Shown one piece after another: positions 47,098 through 56,794 of a DNA stretch of 64,000 bases. The translations under genes were made by a program, and so were the position numbers. Below the pieces are notes generated by a model. It saw nothing but the letters and a program-made list of their open reading frames with translations. It was not told the origin of the DNA and searched no databases. The stretch's first letter is position 1; the number at the start of each line of letters is the position of its first letter. The DNA comes from Paracoccus bogoriensis. Its GTDB lineage: Bacteria; Pseudomonadota; Alphaproteobacteria; Rhodobacterales; Rhodobacteraceae. The DNA lies in assembly GCF_019431455.1 (NCBI RefSeq), contig NZ_JAHYSR010000016.1:1-64000 (forward strand), in the 5' to 3' direction.

Positions 47098-48594
47098 TCA
47101 CTTCTTGCCGAACAATCCGCCGAGGCCGCCGGGTAGGCCCGCCCGGCCCAATTGCCCGCCAAGACCCTTGGGGTCGGCCAGCATCTTCTGCGCCTCGGCC
47201 ATCTTGGCGGGGTCGAGATTGTCCAAGTCAGGCAGCCCGCCGCCCTTGCCGGTCATCGCGCGCATGGCCTGCTTCATCAGCCCGCCCTTGCCCATCTTGC
47301 CCAGCTTCTTCATCGTGTCGGCCATCTGCTTCTGCATCTTGAGAAGCTTGTTCAGGTCGGCCACCTCCAGCCCCGCGCCGGCCGCGATCCGCTTCTTGCG
47401 GCTGGCCTGAAGCATGTCGGGATTGGCGCGTTCCTTCTTGGTCATCGAATTGATCAGCGCGATCTGGCGGCGGATGACGCTGTCGTCATAGCCCGCGGCC
47501 TCGGCCTGTTTGGCCATCTTGGCCATGCCGGGCATCATTCCCATGACCGAGGACATCCCGCCCATCTTCTGCATCTGCTCAAGCTGGCCGCGCAGGTCGT
47601 TCATGTTGAACAGACCCTTCTGGAAGCGCTTCATCATGCGCTCGGCCTGTTCGACCTCCAGCACCTGCTGGGCCTTTTCGACCAGGGCCACAATATCGCC
47701 CATGCCAAGGATGCGGCCCGCGACGCGCTGCGCGTCGAAGGTTTCCAGCGCGTCCATCTTTTCGCCCAGACCCACGAAGCGGATCGGCTTGCCGGTGATG
47801 GCGCGCATCGACAAAGCCGCACCGCCGCGCCCGTCACCATCCATCCGGGTCAGAACGACGCCGGTGATGCCCACCTTGCCGTCGAATTCGGTCGCCACGT
47901 TCACGGCGTCCTGACCGGTCAGGCCATCGACGACCAGCAACGTCTCGCGTGGCTGGGCGATGTCACGGACCTGCTGGACCTCGGCCATCAGGGCCTCGTC
48001 GATGTGCAGGCGGCCGGCCGTGTCCAGAAGCACCACGTCATAGCCGCCAAGCCCGGCCTGGGTCTTGGCGCGCTGCGCGATCTGGGGCGCGGTCTGGCCC
48101 GGCAGGATGGGCAGCGTGTCCACCCCGATCTGCTGGCCCAGAATCGCAAGCTGGTCCATCGCCGCCGGGCGGTTCGTGTCCAGCGAGGCCATCAGGACGC
48201 GCTTCTTCTCGCGCTCTTTCAGGCGCAGGGCCAGTTTCGCGGTGGTGGTGGTCTTGCCCGAGCCCTGCAGGCCAACCATCAGGATCGTGGCGGGAGGGTT
48301 GTCGATCCGCAGCGCCTCGGGGGCGTCGTCGCCCTGCAAAACCTTGATCAGTTCGTCATGGACGATCTTGACGACCTGCTGGCCTGGCGTGATCGACCTG
48401 GTAACAGCCGCGCCCGTCGCCTTGGCCGTCACGGCCTTGACGAAGCTGCGCGCCACCGGCAGCGAGACATCCGCCTCGAGCAGGGCGACGCGCACCTCGC
48501 GCATGGCGGCGGTGACATCCTCCTCGGACAGCGCGCCCTGCTTGGTCAGCCGGTCGAAGACGCCGCCTAGACGGTCGGATAGGGTCTCGAACAT
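47098..48594 (-). CDS. ffh: Signal recognition particle GTPase Ffh
   Basis: Ffh, with 4.5S RNA, targets nascent membrane proteins to FtsY. It has 498 residues. The N domain is followed by the G domain with GLQGSGKTTT (108-117), VLLDTAGRLH and TRMDGDGRGGAAL. The Met-rich M domain follows (from about 320, MNDLRGQLEQMQKMGG). The C-terminus is a Gly/Leu-rich tail ending GLFGKK. No 4.5S RNA gene is seen nearby. Confidence 0.97.
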   Translation of the reverse strand: MFETLSDRLGGVFDRLTKQGALSEEDVTAAMREVRVALLEADVSLPVARSFVKAVTAKATGAAVTRSITPGQQVVKIVHDELIKVLQGDDAPEALRIDNPPATILMVGLQGSGKTTTTAKLALRLKEREKKRVLMASLDTNRPAAMDQLAILGQQIGVDTLPILPGQTAPQIAQRAKTQAGLGGYDVVLLDTAGRLHIDEALMAEVQQVRDIAQPRETLLVVDGLTGQDAVNVATEFDGKVGITGVVLTRMDGDGRGGAALSMRAITGKPIRFVGLGEKMDALETFDAQRVAGRILGMGDIVALVEKAQQVLEVEQAERMMKRFQKGLFNMNDLRGQLEQMQKMGGMSSVMGMMPGMAKMAKQAEAAGYDDSVIRRQIALINSMTKKERANPDMLQASRKKRIAAGAGLEVADLNKLLKMQKQMADTMKKLGKMGKGGLMKQAMRAMTGKGGGLPDLDNLDPAKMAEAQKMLADPKGLGGQLGRAGLPGGLGGLFGKK

Positions 48595-48673
48595 GGCCGG
48601 GCCTCCTTCGGTCCAAAACGATATTGCCCCCGTGGGCGCGACGCGCTGACGGGGGGCGATCCCCGCCTTGCGC

Positions 48674-48713
48674 GGGGACCGGAAGGGCAGTCCTTCCGGG
48701 AATCCGTGTCCCC
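48674..48713. repeat. Nested inverted repeat upstream of ffh
   Basis: CCGGAAGG (48679-48686) and CCTTCCGG (48692-48699) form a perfect 8-bp hairpin. This is enclosed by GGGGAC (48674-48679) and GTCCCC (48708-48713). It lies between the ffh start and the terminator of the next gene. It could be an ffh leader structure or a small dispersed repeat. Confidence 0.4.
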
Positions 48714-48718
48714 TTACG

Positions 48719-48765
48719 AAAAAACCCGGCCCGAGTCAACGCAAGGGCGTCGAACCGGGCCGGGT
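48719..48765 (-). terminator. Strong intrinsic terminator of the flavodoxin-like reductase gene
   Basis: ACCCGGCCCG (48724-48733) pairs perfectly with CGGGCCGGGT (48756-48765), a 10-bp stem with a 22-nt loop. On the minus strand it is followed by TTTTTT (complement of 48719-48724). It lies 28 bp past the stop at 48793. Confidence 0.85.
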
Positions 48766-48792
48766 GCGTTTCGTGAGAGGGGTGGCCGGCGA

Positions 48793-49380
48793 TCAGGCGG
48801 CGATCTGTTCCAGCGCCTCGGCGGCGCGGGCCATGCCGGCATCACGGTCGAGGGCCAGGCCGTCAGCGGGCACGAACGTCACGTCGGTGATGCCAAGGAA
48901 GCCCAGCATGTGGCGCAGATAGCCCGAAGCGTGGTCGTAATCCGAGCCGAACGGTGTGCCCGCGGCGGTATAGGCCACGAAGGCGCGCTTGTTCTTCAGC
49001 AGGCCCTCGGGGCCTTCGGCGGTGTAGCGAAAGCTGATCCCGGCGCGGGCGATCTGGTCCAGCCAGTTCTTGAGTTGCGCGGGTAGCGAGAAATTATAGA
49101 CCGGCAAACCGATCACCAGCGTATCGGCGGCCTGCACTTCGGCCAGAAGCGCGTCCGAGGTGGCCACGATCGCCTGCTGTTCGGGGGTCGGGTTCTCGAT
49201 GCCCACGCGGACGGCCTGGAACCAGGCGGTGTCAATGGCCGGCACGCCCTCGTTCAGGTCGCGATAGGTCACGGTCGCGCCGGGATTGGCCGCTTTCAGC
49301 CGCGCGACGATGTCGGCGGTCAGTTGGCGCGACACCGACGCATCGCCGGTAATCGCGCTGTCGAGGTGGAGGATATGCAT
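48793..49380 (-). CDS. FMN-dependent NADH oxidoreductase (AzoR/AcpD family)
   Basis: This 195-residue flavodoxin-like quinone/azo reductase has HILHLDSAITGDASVSRQL at the N-terminus (FMN phosphate site), GLPVYNFSLPAQLKNWLDQIARAG and GLLKNKRAFVAYTAAGTPFG, all typical of AzoR. ATG 49380 matches family starts. It is divergent from a LysR gene 110 bp away, which probably controls it. A strong terminator follows. Confidence 0.92.
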   Translation of the reverse strand: MHILHLDSAITGDASVSRQLTADIVARLKAANPGATVTYRDLNEGVPAIDTAWFQAVRVGIENPTPEQQAIVATSDALLAEVQAADTLVIGLPVYNFSLPAQLKNWLDQIARAGISFRYTAEGPEGLLKNKRAFVAYTAAGTPFGSDYDHASGYLRHMLGFLGITDVTFVPADGLALDRDAGMARAAEALEQIAA

Positions 49381-49472
49381 GAAGGGCCTCGTCACTTTGC
49401 TGTCAGATGCTGCGTCGCGGCACATATGAGGCTATGAACCAGCGAACAGAAGTCGGATTATCGCGCAGGAAC

Positions 49473-49488
49473 TGTGCAGGAGCGCACA
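49473..49488. promoter_or_regulatory. Inverted repeat over the LysR gene's ribosome site
   Basis: TGTGC (49473-49477) and GCACA (49484-49488) flank the AGGAG Shine-Dalgarno of the LysR gene. Binding or folding here could autoregulate it. The repeat is short, so this is tentative. Confidence 0.25.
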
Positions 49489-49490
49489 AT

Positions 49491-50342
49491 ATGCGGATCG
49501 AGACTTGGGACGACATCCGGGTGGCCCTGGCCGTGGCGCGGGCGGGCACGGTCAGCGGCGCGGCGGCAGAACTCGGGGTTCATCATGCCACCGTGATCCG
49601 GCGGATCGACATGCTGGAAAAGGCGCTCAAGGCGCGGCTGTTCCAGCGTCATTCGCGCGGCTACACCCTGACCGAGGCCGGGCGCGTCATGCTGGCCGCC
49701 GCCGTGGCCGCCGATGAACGATTTTCCCAGATGGCCGCGCAGATCGCCGGATCGGTCCAGCGGATCGAGGGCGATCTTCTGGTCACGTCGCTGCCCGAAC
49801 TGGCCGAGCGGATCATGCCGCGCCTGACCGATCTGATGCGCGCCCATCCCGATCTGCGGATCAGCTATGTCACCGATGTGCGGCTGTTCCGGCTGGATGT
49901 CGGCGAGGCGCATGTGGCGATCCGCGCGGGCGCCAGCCCGACCGAGCCCGATTACATCGTCCGGCCCCTGGGGCAGATGCAGCACGTCCTTTACGGCAGC
50001 CCCGAATACGTCGCCCACCACGGCACCACCGACGATCCGCGCGCGCATCGCTATGCGCTGCCGGGCGTTGAGGGTGCGGGGGCGCCCTTCATGCGCTGGC
50101 TGACGGCGCGGATCGGGCCCGAAAATATCGTGCTGACCAGCAATGACGGCGCCGCGCGCGAAGCGGTCATCCGCGCGGGGCTGGCCATCGGCGCGGTCGC
50201 GCCGGGCCAGGAACGGGGGCTGGTGCCGGTGATGAGCCACCCGGAATGGGTTTCGTCTCTATGGTTGGTCACGCATGTCGATCTGCACCGCACACCCAAG
50301 GTCCAGGCCGCGCTGACGGCGCTGCGCGGCGCCTTCGACTGA
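49491..50342 (+). CDS. LysR-family transcriptional regulator
   Basis: The 283 residues have an N-terminal winged helix (WDDIRVALAVARAGTVSGAA to HHATVIRRIDMLEKALKARLF) and a substrate-binding domain. ATG 49491 has AGGAG 8 nt upstream, and a longer frame back to 49407 is unlikely. The divergent arrangement with the FMN reductase gene suggests it regulates that gene, perhaps in response to quinones or oxidants. The inducer is not identifiable. Confidence 0.9.
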   Translation: MRIETWDDIRVALAVARAGTVSGAAAELGVHHATVIRRIDMLEKALKARLFQRHSRGYTLTEAGRVMLAAAVAADERFSQMAAQIAGSVQRIEGDLLVTSLPELAERIMPRLTDLMRAHPDLRISYVTDVRLFRLDVGEAHVAIRAGASPTEPDYIVRPLGQMQHVLYGSPEYVAHHGTTDDPRAHRYALPGVEGAGAPFMRWLTARIGPENIVLTSNDGAAREAVIRAGLAIGAVAPGQERGLVPVMSHPEWVSSLWLVTHVDLHRTPKVQAALTALRGAFD

Positions 50343-50450
50343 GGCCTGCGGCATTCGCGCCGCATTGGCCGCGCGGGATGCGCCAGACGGCTTTTCATCA
50401 CCTCACGCGGTCGTTAGGGTCCGCTGCAGCAAGGGGACAAGAGGCGGCCT

Positions 50451-51221
50451 GTGGCGCATATCATCGTTGTCGGCAACGAAAAGGGGGGCTCGGGGAAGTC
50501 CACGACCTCGATGCATGTGGCGACGGCGCTGGCACGCATGGGCTACCGGGTGGGCGCGCTGGATCTGGACGTGCGCCAGCGCAGCTTTGCCCGATATCTG
50601 GAAAACCGCGCCGCCTTTGCCGCGCGCGAGGGGCTGCGCCTGCCCACCCCGGCCATCGGCACGATCGGTGGCGGCCCGGACCCGCTGACCCCGGCGCTGG
50701 AGGCGCTGGAGAAGGAATGCGACTTCATCCTGCTGGACTGCCCCGGCTCGCATACCAGGCTGAGCCAGATGGCGCATACGCTGGCCGACACGCTGATCAC
50801 GCCGCTGAATGACAGTTTCATCGACTTCGACCTGCTGGCCCGCATGTCCCCCGAGGGTGAGATCCTGGGGCCGTCGATCTATTCCGAGATGGTCTGGAAC
50901 GCGCGGCAATTGCGCGGGCAGGCGGGCGCGCGGCCCATCGACTGGCTGGTGCTGCGCAACCGGCTGGGCACGCAGCAGATGAACAACAAGCGCCGCGTCG
51001 GCGGCGCGCTGGCGCAGCTGTCGCGCCGGATCGGCTTTCGCGTCGCGCCCGGCTTTTCCGAACGCGTCATCTTCCGCGAATTGTTCCCGCGCGGTCTGAC
51101 GCTGCTGGACCTGAAGGATATCGGCGTCGAAAGCCTGAGCATGTCGCATGTCGCCGCGCGCCAGGAATTACGCGACCTGATCAACGAATTGCGCCTGCCC
51201 GAGGTTACGGTCAGCTTCTAG
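50451..51221 (+). CDS. mipZ: Division-plane positioning ATPase MipZ
   Basis: MipZ is a ParA/MinD-type ATPase that forms a pole-to-centre gradient with ParB and blocks FtsZ assembly near the poles in alphaproteobacteria. It has 256 residues. The deviant Walker A is NEKGGSGKST (9-18), with LDLDVRQRSFARYLENR and LLDCPGSHTRLSQMAH as MipZ hallmarks. The start is GTG 50451 after GAGG. No parB is adjacent. Confidence 0.92.
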   Translation: MAHIIVVGNEKGGSGKSTTSMHVATALARMGYRVGALDLDVRQRSFARYLENRAAFAAREGLRLPTPAIGTIGGGPDPLTPALEALEKECDFILLDCPGSHTRLSQMAHTLADTLITPLNDSFIDFDLLARMSPEGEILGPSIYSEMVWNARQLRGQAGARPIDWLVLRNRLGTQQMNNKRRVGGALAQLSRRIGFRVAPGFSERVIFRELFPRGLTLLDLKDIGVESLSMSHVAARQELRDLINELRLPEVTVSF

Positions 51222-51325
51222 CGCGCACCCCAAAAAACAATATGCAAGAGATCCCGCACTGCAAGGCAGGAGGCCGGCCTGTGATCGGCTGTCCGGGCGG
51301 CGTCGGGGGCGCCACGACAGGCGGA

Positions 51326-51586
51326 TCAGAGCGCGGCGGGCGTGGTGACGGTGCCGCCGGCCTTGCGCGCCATGCCTTCCCGGCGGCAGATCGAGATGGC
51401 TTCCTCGCGGGTCATGCCCTCGGGGAAGGACACGGGCTCGTCCCACATCACGATCTGCGGCAGGTAGAGCTGGCACACGACCGGACCCCTATCGGAATTC
51501 ACCGTGACGGGAGGACGCTCGAACTGGGTGGGCGAGCAGGCGCCGAGCAGAACGCTCAGGCCGAGAACGGGTGCAAACTTGTACAT
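51326..51586 (-). CDS. Small lipoprotein of unknown function
   Basis: This 86-residue protein has a lipoprotein signal (MYKFAPVLGLSVLLGAC, lipobox LLGAC) and a short periplasmic domain with two more Cys (VVCQLY, SICRREGM). The ATGs at 51586 and 51589 are both possible, and AAGG is better spaced to 51586. No family is recognised. It faces mipZ and follows the pdh block. Confidence 0.7.
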   Translation of the reverse strand: MYKFAPVLGLSVLLGACSPTQFERPPVTVNSDRGPVVCQLYLPQIVMWDEPVSFPEGMTREEAISICRREGMARKAGGTVTTPAAL

Positions 51587-51758
51587 CATAACCTTGATAA
51601 CCTTGGTCCATGTGAGGGCGATCAGGAAAGTCGTGGCCGATTCCGGCGTCCCGACGACAAGGTCACGAAACGGCCATCGGCGGCAAGCCCAGCCAGACTT
51701 GCCGCCGATGTCGAGAAGTGTCTGAATTGTCACAACTTATGCGGTAGTGCGCTGCCCA

Positions 51759-53069
51759 TCATGCCAGCATCGCGACCGGATTTTCCAGATGTTTTACGAT
51801 CGCATCAAGCAATTGCGCACCAAGCGCGCCGTCGATCACGCGGTGATCGACCGACAGGGTCATCGACATGACGGTGCGGATGACGACCTGCCCATTCTCG
51901 ACCACAGGGGTCTGGATGCCCGCGCCGACCGCCAGGATCGCGCCATGCGGCGGATTGATGACGGCGTCGAAATTCTCGATCCCGAACATGCCCAGGTTGC
52001 TGATTGCGAAGCTGCCGCCCTGGTATTCGTGGGGGGCAAGCTTCTTCGATCTGGCGCGCTGGGCCAGATCCTTCATCTCGCCCGACAGGGCCGAGAGCGA
52101 TTTCGATTCGGCGTCCTTCAGGACCGGCGTGAAGAGCCCGCCCTCGATCGCGACGGCCACCGCCACATCCGAGGGCTTCAGCTTGAGGATGCGGTCGCCT
52201 GCCCAGACGGCATTGGCGTCCGGCACCTCTTGCAGCGCCAGCGCGCAGGCCTTGATGATGAAGTCGTTGACCGACAGCTTGACGCCGCGGGATTCGAGCT
52301 TCCTGTTCAGGGTCGCGCGGAACTCCATCAGCTCGTCCAGCTTGGCCGAGCGGCGCAGGTAGAAATGCGGGATCGTCTGCTTGGCTTCGCCCAGACGGGC
52401 GGCAATGGTGCGGCGCATCCCGTCCAGCGCGACCTCGGTCGTCTCGCGGTCGGCATAGATCTTGAGGATCGCGTCGGCCGAGGGGCCCTTGGGCGCCGGG
52501 GCGGCAGGGGCGGGGGCCGCCTGTGCGGCGGGGGGGGCCGCAGCGGGGGCGGGGGCAGCGCCGGGTTTGGCGCTTTCGACATCGGCCTTGACGATCCGGC
52601 CGCGCGGGCCAGAGCCCTTGATCTGCGACAGGTCCAGCCCCTTGTCGGCGGCGATGCGGCGGGCCAGGGGCGAGGCGAAGATGCGCCCGCCCTGATCGGC
52701 CTTGCCCTTGTCGCCGCCGGCGACCGGCGCGCCGATCGGGCCGCCATAGCCCTTTTCGGCGGGGGCGGGTTCGGCATCGGCGGCAAGTGCCGGGGCCTCG
52801 GCCACCTTGATGTCGCCCGCCGTTTCACCCTCGTCCAGGAGCACCGCGATGGGAGTGTTCACCTTCACCCCGGCGCTGCCCTCGGCGATCAGGATCTTGC
52901 CGATCCGGCCTTCATCGACGGCCTCGAATTCCATCGTGGCCTTGTCGGTCTCGATCTCGGCGATGATGTCGCCGGATTTCACCTCGTCGCCTTCCTTGAC
53001 CAGCCATTTGGCCAGGGTGCCTTCCTCCATCGTGGGGGACAGCGCGGGCATCAGGATTTCCGTGGGCAT
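51759..53069 (-). CDS. pdhC: Pyruvate dehydrogenase E2 (dihydrolipoamide acetyltransferase)
   Basis: E2 transfers acetyl from lipoate to CoA and forms the core of the PDH complex. It has 436 residues. One lipoyl domain has Lys43 in ETDKATMEF. An Ala/Pro linker follows, then a peripheral-subunit-binding domain ([27 protein letters not shown], about 135-165), a second Ala/Pro linker and the catalytic domain with DHRVIDGA near the C-terminus. It is the last gene of pdhA-pdhB-pdhC. Confidence 0.95.
   Translation of the reverse strand: MPTEILMPALSPTMEEGTLAKWLVKEGDEVKSGDIIAEIETDKATMEFEAVDEGRIGKILIAEGSAGVKVNTPIAVLLDEGETAGDIKVAEAPALAADAEPAPAEKGYGGPIGAPVAGGDKGKADQGGRIFASPLARRIAADKGLDLSQIKGSGPRGRIVKADVESAKPGAAPAPAAAPPAAQAAPAPAAPAPKGPSADAILKIYADRETTEVALDGMRRTIAARLGEAKQTIPHFYLRRSAKLDELMEFRATLNRKLESRGVKLSVNDFIIKACALALQEVPDANAVWAGDRILKLKPSDVAVAVAIEGGLFTPVLKDAESKSLSALSGEMKDLAQRARSKKLAPHEYQGGSFAISNLGMFGIENFDAVINPPHGAILAVGAGIQTPVVENGQVVIRTVMSMTLSVDHRVIDGALGAQLLDAIVKHLENPVAMLA
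52918..52975. repeat. 58-bp direct repeat in the lipoyl domain of pdhC (copy 1)
   Basis: By eye, 58 consecutive bases here are identical to 54313-54370 in pdhB. Both encode the lipoyl-lysine region ([16 protein letters not shown]). The flanking codons differ, so the identity exceeds what protein conservation alone would require. Confidence 0.85.
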
Positions 53070-53081
53070 CGCGTGGCTCCC

Positions 53082-54464
53082 TTAGCGGTAGGTGACTTTT
53101 TTCACCGCCTCGACCACTTCGGCCGGGGTGATGAGGGCGTGCTTTTCCAGATTGGCCGCATAGGGCATCGGCACGTCCTTGCCGGTGCAGTTGATGACGG
53201 GCGCATCCAGATAATCGAAGGCGTTTTCCATCACATAGGCCGAGATGTGGTTCCCGATCGAGGCGACGGGGAAGCCCTCTTCCACGGTCACGAGACGGTT
53301 GGTCTTTTTCACCGAGGCGATGATCGAGCCGTAATCCAGCGGGCGCAGGGTGCGCAGGTCGATCACCTCGGCCTCGATCCCCTCGGCGGCCAGTTTGTCG
53401 GCGGCTTCCAGCGCATGGGCCATGCCGATGCCGAAGCTGACGATGGTCACGTCGCTGCCCGCACGGGCGATGCGCGCCTTGCCGAAGGGGATGGTGAAGT
53501 CGGGCAGGTCCGGCACCTCGAACGAGCGGCCATAAAGGATCTCGTTTTCGAGAAACACGACCGGGTTCGGGTCGCGGATCGCCTGCTTCATCAGACCTTT
53601 GGCGTCGGCGGCGCTGTAGGGCATCACGACCTTGAGTCCGGGGATCTGCGCATACCAGGCGGCGTAATCCTGGCTGTGCTGGGCGGCCACGCGGGCGGCG
53701 GCGCCGTTCGGGCCGCGGAACACGATCGGGCAGCCCATCTGGCCGCCGGACATATACAGCGTCTTGGCGGCCGAGTTGATGATATGGTCGATGGCCTGCA
53801 TGGCGAAGTTGAAGGTCATGAACTCGACGATGGGGCGCAGACCGGCCAGCGCGGCGCCGGTGCCGATGCCCGCAAAGCCGATCTCGGAGATGGGCGTGTC
53901 CACGACGCGGCGGGGGCCGAACCTGTCCAGCAGGCCCTGGCTGACCTTGTAGGCGCCCTGATATTCGCCGACTTCCTCGCCCATCAGGAACACGGTCTCG
54001 TCGCGCTCCATCTCTTCGGCCATGGCCTCGCGCAGGGCTTCCCGCACGGTCATGGTCTTCATCTTCGTGCCCTCGGGCCAGTCGGGGCTGTGATCGGGTT
54101 CGGGGGTCTTGACCTGCTCGACGGCCGAGGCGCCGGGTTGATCGTCGGCCTTGGCCTCTTCGTCGCTGGATCTTGCCTGCGCGGGGGCAGAGGCAGGGGC
54201 CTTGATGTCCTCGGCGCTTTCGCCTTCCTCGACCAGCACGGCGATGGGGGTGTTCACGGCTACGCCCTGTGTGCCTTCGGCGATCAGGATCTTGCCCAGG
54301 ATGCCCTCATCCACGGCCTCGAATTCCATCGTGGCCTTGTCGGTCTCGATCTCGGCGATGATGTCGCCGGCTTTCACGACATCGCCTTCCTTTTTCAGCC
54401 ATTTCGCCAGAGTTCCCTCTTCCATGGTCGGAGACAGGGCGGGCATCAGAATTTCGGTTGCCAT
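53082..54464 (-). CDS. pdhB: Pyruvate dehydrogenase E1 beta, with N-terminal lipoyl domain
   Basis: E1-beta, with E1-alpha, decarboxylates pyruvate and acetylates lipoate. The 460 residues comprise a lipoyl domain (1-80, Lys43), an Ala/Glu/Pro linker and the transketolase-like beta domain ([39 protein letters not shown]). A lipoyl domain on E1-beta is characteristic of alphaproteobacteria. It starts 13 nt after pdhA and is followed by pdhC. Confidence 0.95.
   Translation of the reverse strand: MATEILMPALSPTMEEGTLAKWLKKEGDVVKAGDIIAEIETDKATMEFEAVDEGILGKILIAEGTQGVAVNTPIAVLVEEGESAEDIKAPASAPAQARSSDEEAKADDQPGASAVEQVKTPEPDHSPDWPEGTKMKTMTVREALREAMAEEMERDETVFLMGEEVGEYQGAYKVSQGLLDRFGPRRVVDTPISEIGFAGIGTGAALAGLRPIVEFMTFNFAMQAIDHIINSAAKTLYMSGGQMGCPIVFRGPNGAAARVAAQHSQDYAAWYAQIPGLKVVMPYSAADAKGLMKQAIRDPNPVVFLENEILYGRSFEVPDLPDFTIPFGKARIARAGSDVTIVSFGIGMAHALEAADKLAAEGIEAEVIDLRTLRPLDYGSIIASVKKTNRLVTVEEGFPVASIGNHISAYVMENAFDYLDAPVINCTGKDVPMPYAANLEKHALITPAEVVEAVKKVTYR
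54313..54370. repeat. 58-bp direct repeat in the lipoyl domain of pdhB (copy 2)
   Basis: This is the identical partner of 52918-52975, 1,395 bp away in the same orientation. Recombination between them would remove most of pdhB and fuse the two lipoyl domains. Confidence 0.85.
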
Positions 54465-54477
54465 CTTGCGTCCCCCC

Positions 54478-55512
54478 TCAGGCGTTCTGTTCGGCGCTGC
54501 CCTGCGGCAGGTCGTCGGCGTAGATGTCGGTCCAGAGCTCGTCCAGCGACGGTTCCGGGCTTTCCTTGGCGAATTCGGCGGAATCGTTGACGATGTCCTT
54601 GATTTCCTTGTCGATCGCCTTCAGCTCGTCCTCGGTCGCGTGGCCGCCGGTCAGCAGCAGGTCGCGCACGTTCTCGATGGCATCGCGTTCGTCGCGCATC
54701 TTCTGCACTTCCTCGCGCGAGCGATACTTGGCCGGGTCCGACATGGAATGGCCGCGATAGCGGTAGGTCATGACCTCGAGGATGTAGGGGCCCTTGCCCG
54801 CACGGCAATGTGCCACGGCCTTTTCGCCCGCCGCCTTGACCGCCAGAACATCCATGCCATCAACCTGTTCGCCGGGAATGCCGAAAGCCTCGCCCCGACC
54901 GAACAGCGTCGTCGATTTCGTCGAGCGCCTGACCGAGGTGCCCATGGCATACTGGTTGTTCTCGATCACGAAGATCACCGGCAGATCCCAGAGTTCCGCC
55001 ATGTTGTAGGTCTCGTAAACCTGGCCCTGGTTCGCGGCGCCGTCGCCGAAATAGGTGAAGGTGACGTTGTCGTTGCCCAGATACTTGTCGGCAAAGGCAA
55101 GGCCCGCGCCAAGCGGCACCTGCGCCGCCACGATGCCGTGGCCACCATAGAAATGCTTTTCGCGGCTGAACATGTGCATCGAGCCGCCCTTGCCCTTGGA
55201 ATAGCCGCCCTCGCGCCCGGTCAGTTCGGCCATGACGCCGCGCGGGGTCATGCCGCAGGCCAGCATGTGCCCGTGGTCGCGATAGCTGGTGATGCGTTTG
55301 TCGCCTTCCTTGGCGCAGGCTTCCAGCCCGACCACGACGGCCTCTTGCCCGATATAGAGATGGCAGAAGCCGCCGATCAGACCCATGCCATAAAGCTGGC
55401 CGGCCTTTTCCTCGAATCGGCGGATCAGCAGCATGTCGCGGTAGTATTTGAGCAACTCTTCCTTCGATACGTTTGAAGGCGCCTCTCTGGCGGGGCTGGG
55501 TTTCCGGGCCAT
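54478..55512 (-). CDS. pdhA: Pyruvate dehydrogenase E1 alpha
   Basis: E1-alpha binds thiamine diphosphate. It has 344 residues. The TPP motif runs from [14 protein letters not shown] to FVIENN, and the phosphorylation-loop region [15 protein letters not shown] is present. ATG 55512 is 9 nt after a perfect AGGAGG. An ATG at 55521 directly abuts that site and is less likely. Its perfect Shine-Dalgarno makes it a possible target of the CCTCCTCCC RNAs encoded at 57072-57590. Confidence 0.95.
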   Translation of the reverse strand: MARKPSPAREAPSNVSKEELLKYYRDMLLIRRFEEKAGQLYGMGLIGGFCHLYIGQEAVVVGLEACAKEGDKRITSYRDHGHMLACGMTPRGVMAELTGREGGYSKGKGGSMHMFSREKHFYGGHGIVAAQVPLGAGLAFADKYLGNDNVTFTYFGDGAANQGQVYETYNMAELWDLPVIFVIENNQYAMGTSVRRSTKSTTLFGRGEAFGIPGEQVDGMDVLAVKAAGEKAVAHCRAGKGPYILEVMTYRYRGHSMSDPAKYRSREEVQKMRDERDAIENVRDLLLTGGHATEDELKAIDKEIKDIVNDSAEFAKESPEPSLDELWTDIYADDLPQGSAEQNA

Positions 55513-55621
55513 GCGGCACATCCTCCTGAGGCTGTGGTCGGAATAGTTCAGCGTTAAACTATCCGTAGCGCATCGCCTTGGCCCGCGCAATGCCAGAGGC
55601 CGGACCCACCGGTGGCGAGAA

Positions 55622-55915
55622 TCAGCGCAGGATCACCTCGTCCGCGCGGATCACGCCCAGCACGTCGCGGGCGCGTTCGTCCAGAAGGTCAAGATCGAGA
55701 TATTCGTTCGACAGGCGGCGGGTCAGGTTCTGCATTTGCGAGACCTCGGCCCGCAGGGCATCGCGCTGTGCCTCCAGTTCGGCCATTTCGGCTTCGATCT
55801 GGATGCGACGCAACAGCCCTGACGGGCCCTGCACCGCCGCAAAGGCGAAATAGAGGCCGAGCGCCGCCGTCAGCACGATAAAGACGGTGGTGCCGATCGA
55901 GAGGCGTTGGGTCAT
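55622..55915 (-). CDS. ftsB: Septum formation initiator protein, FtsB/DivIC family
   Basis: This 97-residue bitopic protein of the divisome acts with FtsL and FtsQ. One helix lies at about 8-26 (GTTVFIVLTAALGLYFAF), followed by a periplasmic coiled coil (IQIEAEMAELEAQRDALRAE). The C-terminal segment resembles FtsB/DivIC proteins found upstream of pdhA in alphaproteobacteria. About 109 bp separate it from pdhA. Confidence 0.87.
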   Translation of the reverse strand: MTQRLSIGTTVFIVLTAALGLYFAFAAVQGPSGLLRRIQIEAEMAELEAQRDALRAEVSQMQNLTRRLSNEYLDLDLLDERARDVLGVIRADEVILR

Positions 55916-55978
55916 GGGCGTCGTCCTGATGAGGCCGATCCGACTATGCCACAGCGCAACCGGGCGGGGAATCCCCGG

Positions 55979-56758
55979 TCAGAGCCGCGCGGCGAAAATC
56001 GCCGAGAGGCGCGCGGCCTCGTCCTCCAGCCCGAAGGGCGGGTTCAGCACGAACATGCCCGACCCGATCATCCCGTGGCCGGGCCGCAGGGCCGGAAAGC
56101 CCAGTTCCGAGACCAGCGCGCCGGGATGGTCGGCGGTCAGCGCCCGGATCATCGGGCGGTGGCGCTGGTCGGCCAGGATTGGATACCAGAGCGCGATGAC
56201 GCCGACATTCCATTTGCGCGCGATCTGCCCGACATGGCGGGGGATGGTGGCATAGTCGGTCTTGACCTCGTAGCTGGGGTCGATCAGCAGCATTCCGCGC
56301 CGGGGCGTGGGTGGACAGACGGCCTGCGCCATGGCGAACCCGTCCTGACGGTAGAGGCTGGCCCATCCCGCGACCTGGCGCAGGGCCTCGTGTTCGGCGG
56401 GGTGCAGTTCGGCCAGATGGGTGCGGTCTTCCGGGCGCAGGAAATGCGCCGCGATCAGCGGCGATCCGGGATAGGCGCGCGGCCCCCGGCTGGCGCGGAT
56501 CGCCGTCAGCGCCGTCATCAGCGGATGGGTTTCGGGCAGCCACCTTTCGGACAGGGCGCGGTCGATGCCGGCCTTTGCCTCGCCGGTGCGCTGCGCCTCG
56601 GGGCTGTCCAGCCGATAGAGGCCGCGCCCGGCATGGGTTTCCAGATAGCTGAGGGGCTTGTCCTTGCGCGTCAGGTAATCCAGCGCGGTGGCCAGCAGCG
56701 CGTGTTTGTGCAGGTCGGCCAGGTTCCCGGCGTGATAGGCGTGCTGATAGCTGAGCAT
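55979..56758 (-). CDS. rlmJ: 23S rRNA (adenine2030-N6)-methyltransferase
   Basis: RlmJ methylates A2030 of 23S rRNA. It has 259 residues. The N-terminus LSYQHAYHAGNLADLHKHALL, YLETHAGRGLYRL and the catalytic motif LLIDPSYEVK are diagnostic. The C-terminus FVLNPPFGLEDEA completes the fold. Older annotations call this family a competence (DNA utilisation) protein. Confidence 0.94.
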   Translation of the reverse strand: MLSYQHAYHAGNLADLHKHALLATALDYLTRKDKPLSYLETHAGRGLYRLDSPEAQRTGEAKAGIDRALSERWLPETHPLMTALTAIRASRGPRAYPGSPLIAAHFLRPEDRTHLAELHPAEHEALRQVAGWASLYRQDGFAMAQAVCPPTPRRGMLLIDPSYEVKTDYATIPRHVGQIARKWNVGVIALWYPILADQRHRPMIRALTADHPGALVSELGFPALRPGHGMIGSGMFVLNPPFGLEDEAARLSAIFAARL

Positions 56759-56794
56759 GGCACCCTGTAGCGCGTCGCGGGCGGGCCGGAAAGC

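Noticed and set aside
51747..54590. A 947-codon open frame on the plus strand opposite pdhC-pdhB
   Set aside because: It mirrors the two pdh genes, whose lipoyl, TPP and catalytic motifs are unmistakable. The repeated Gly/His/Asp-rich pattern is a codon shadow.
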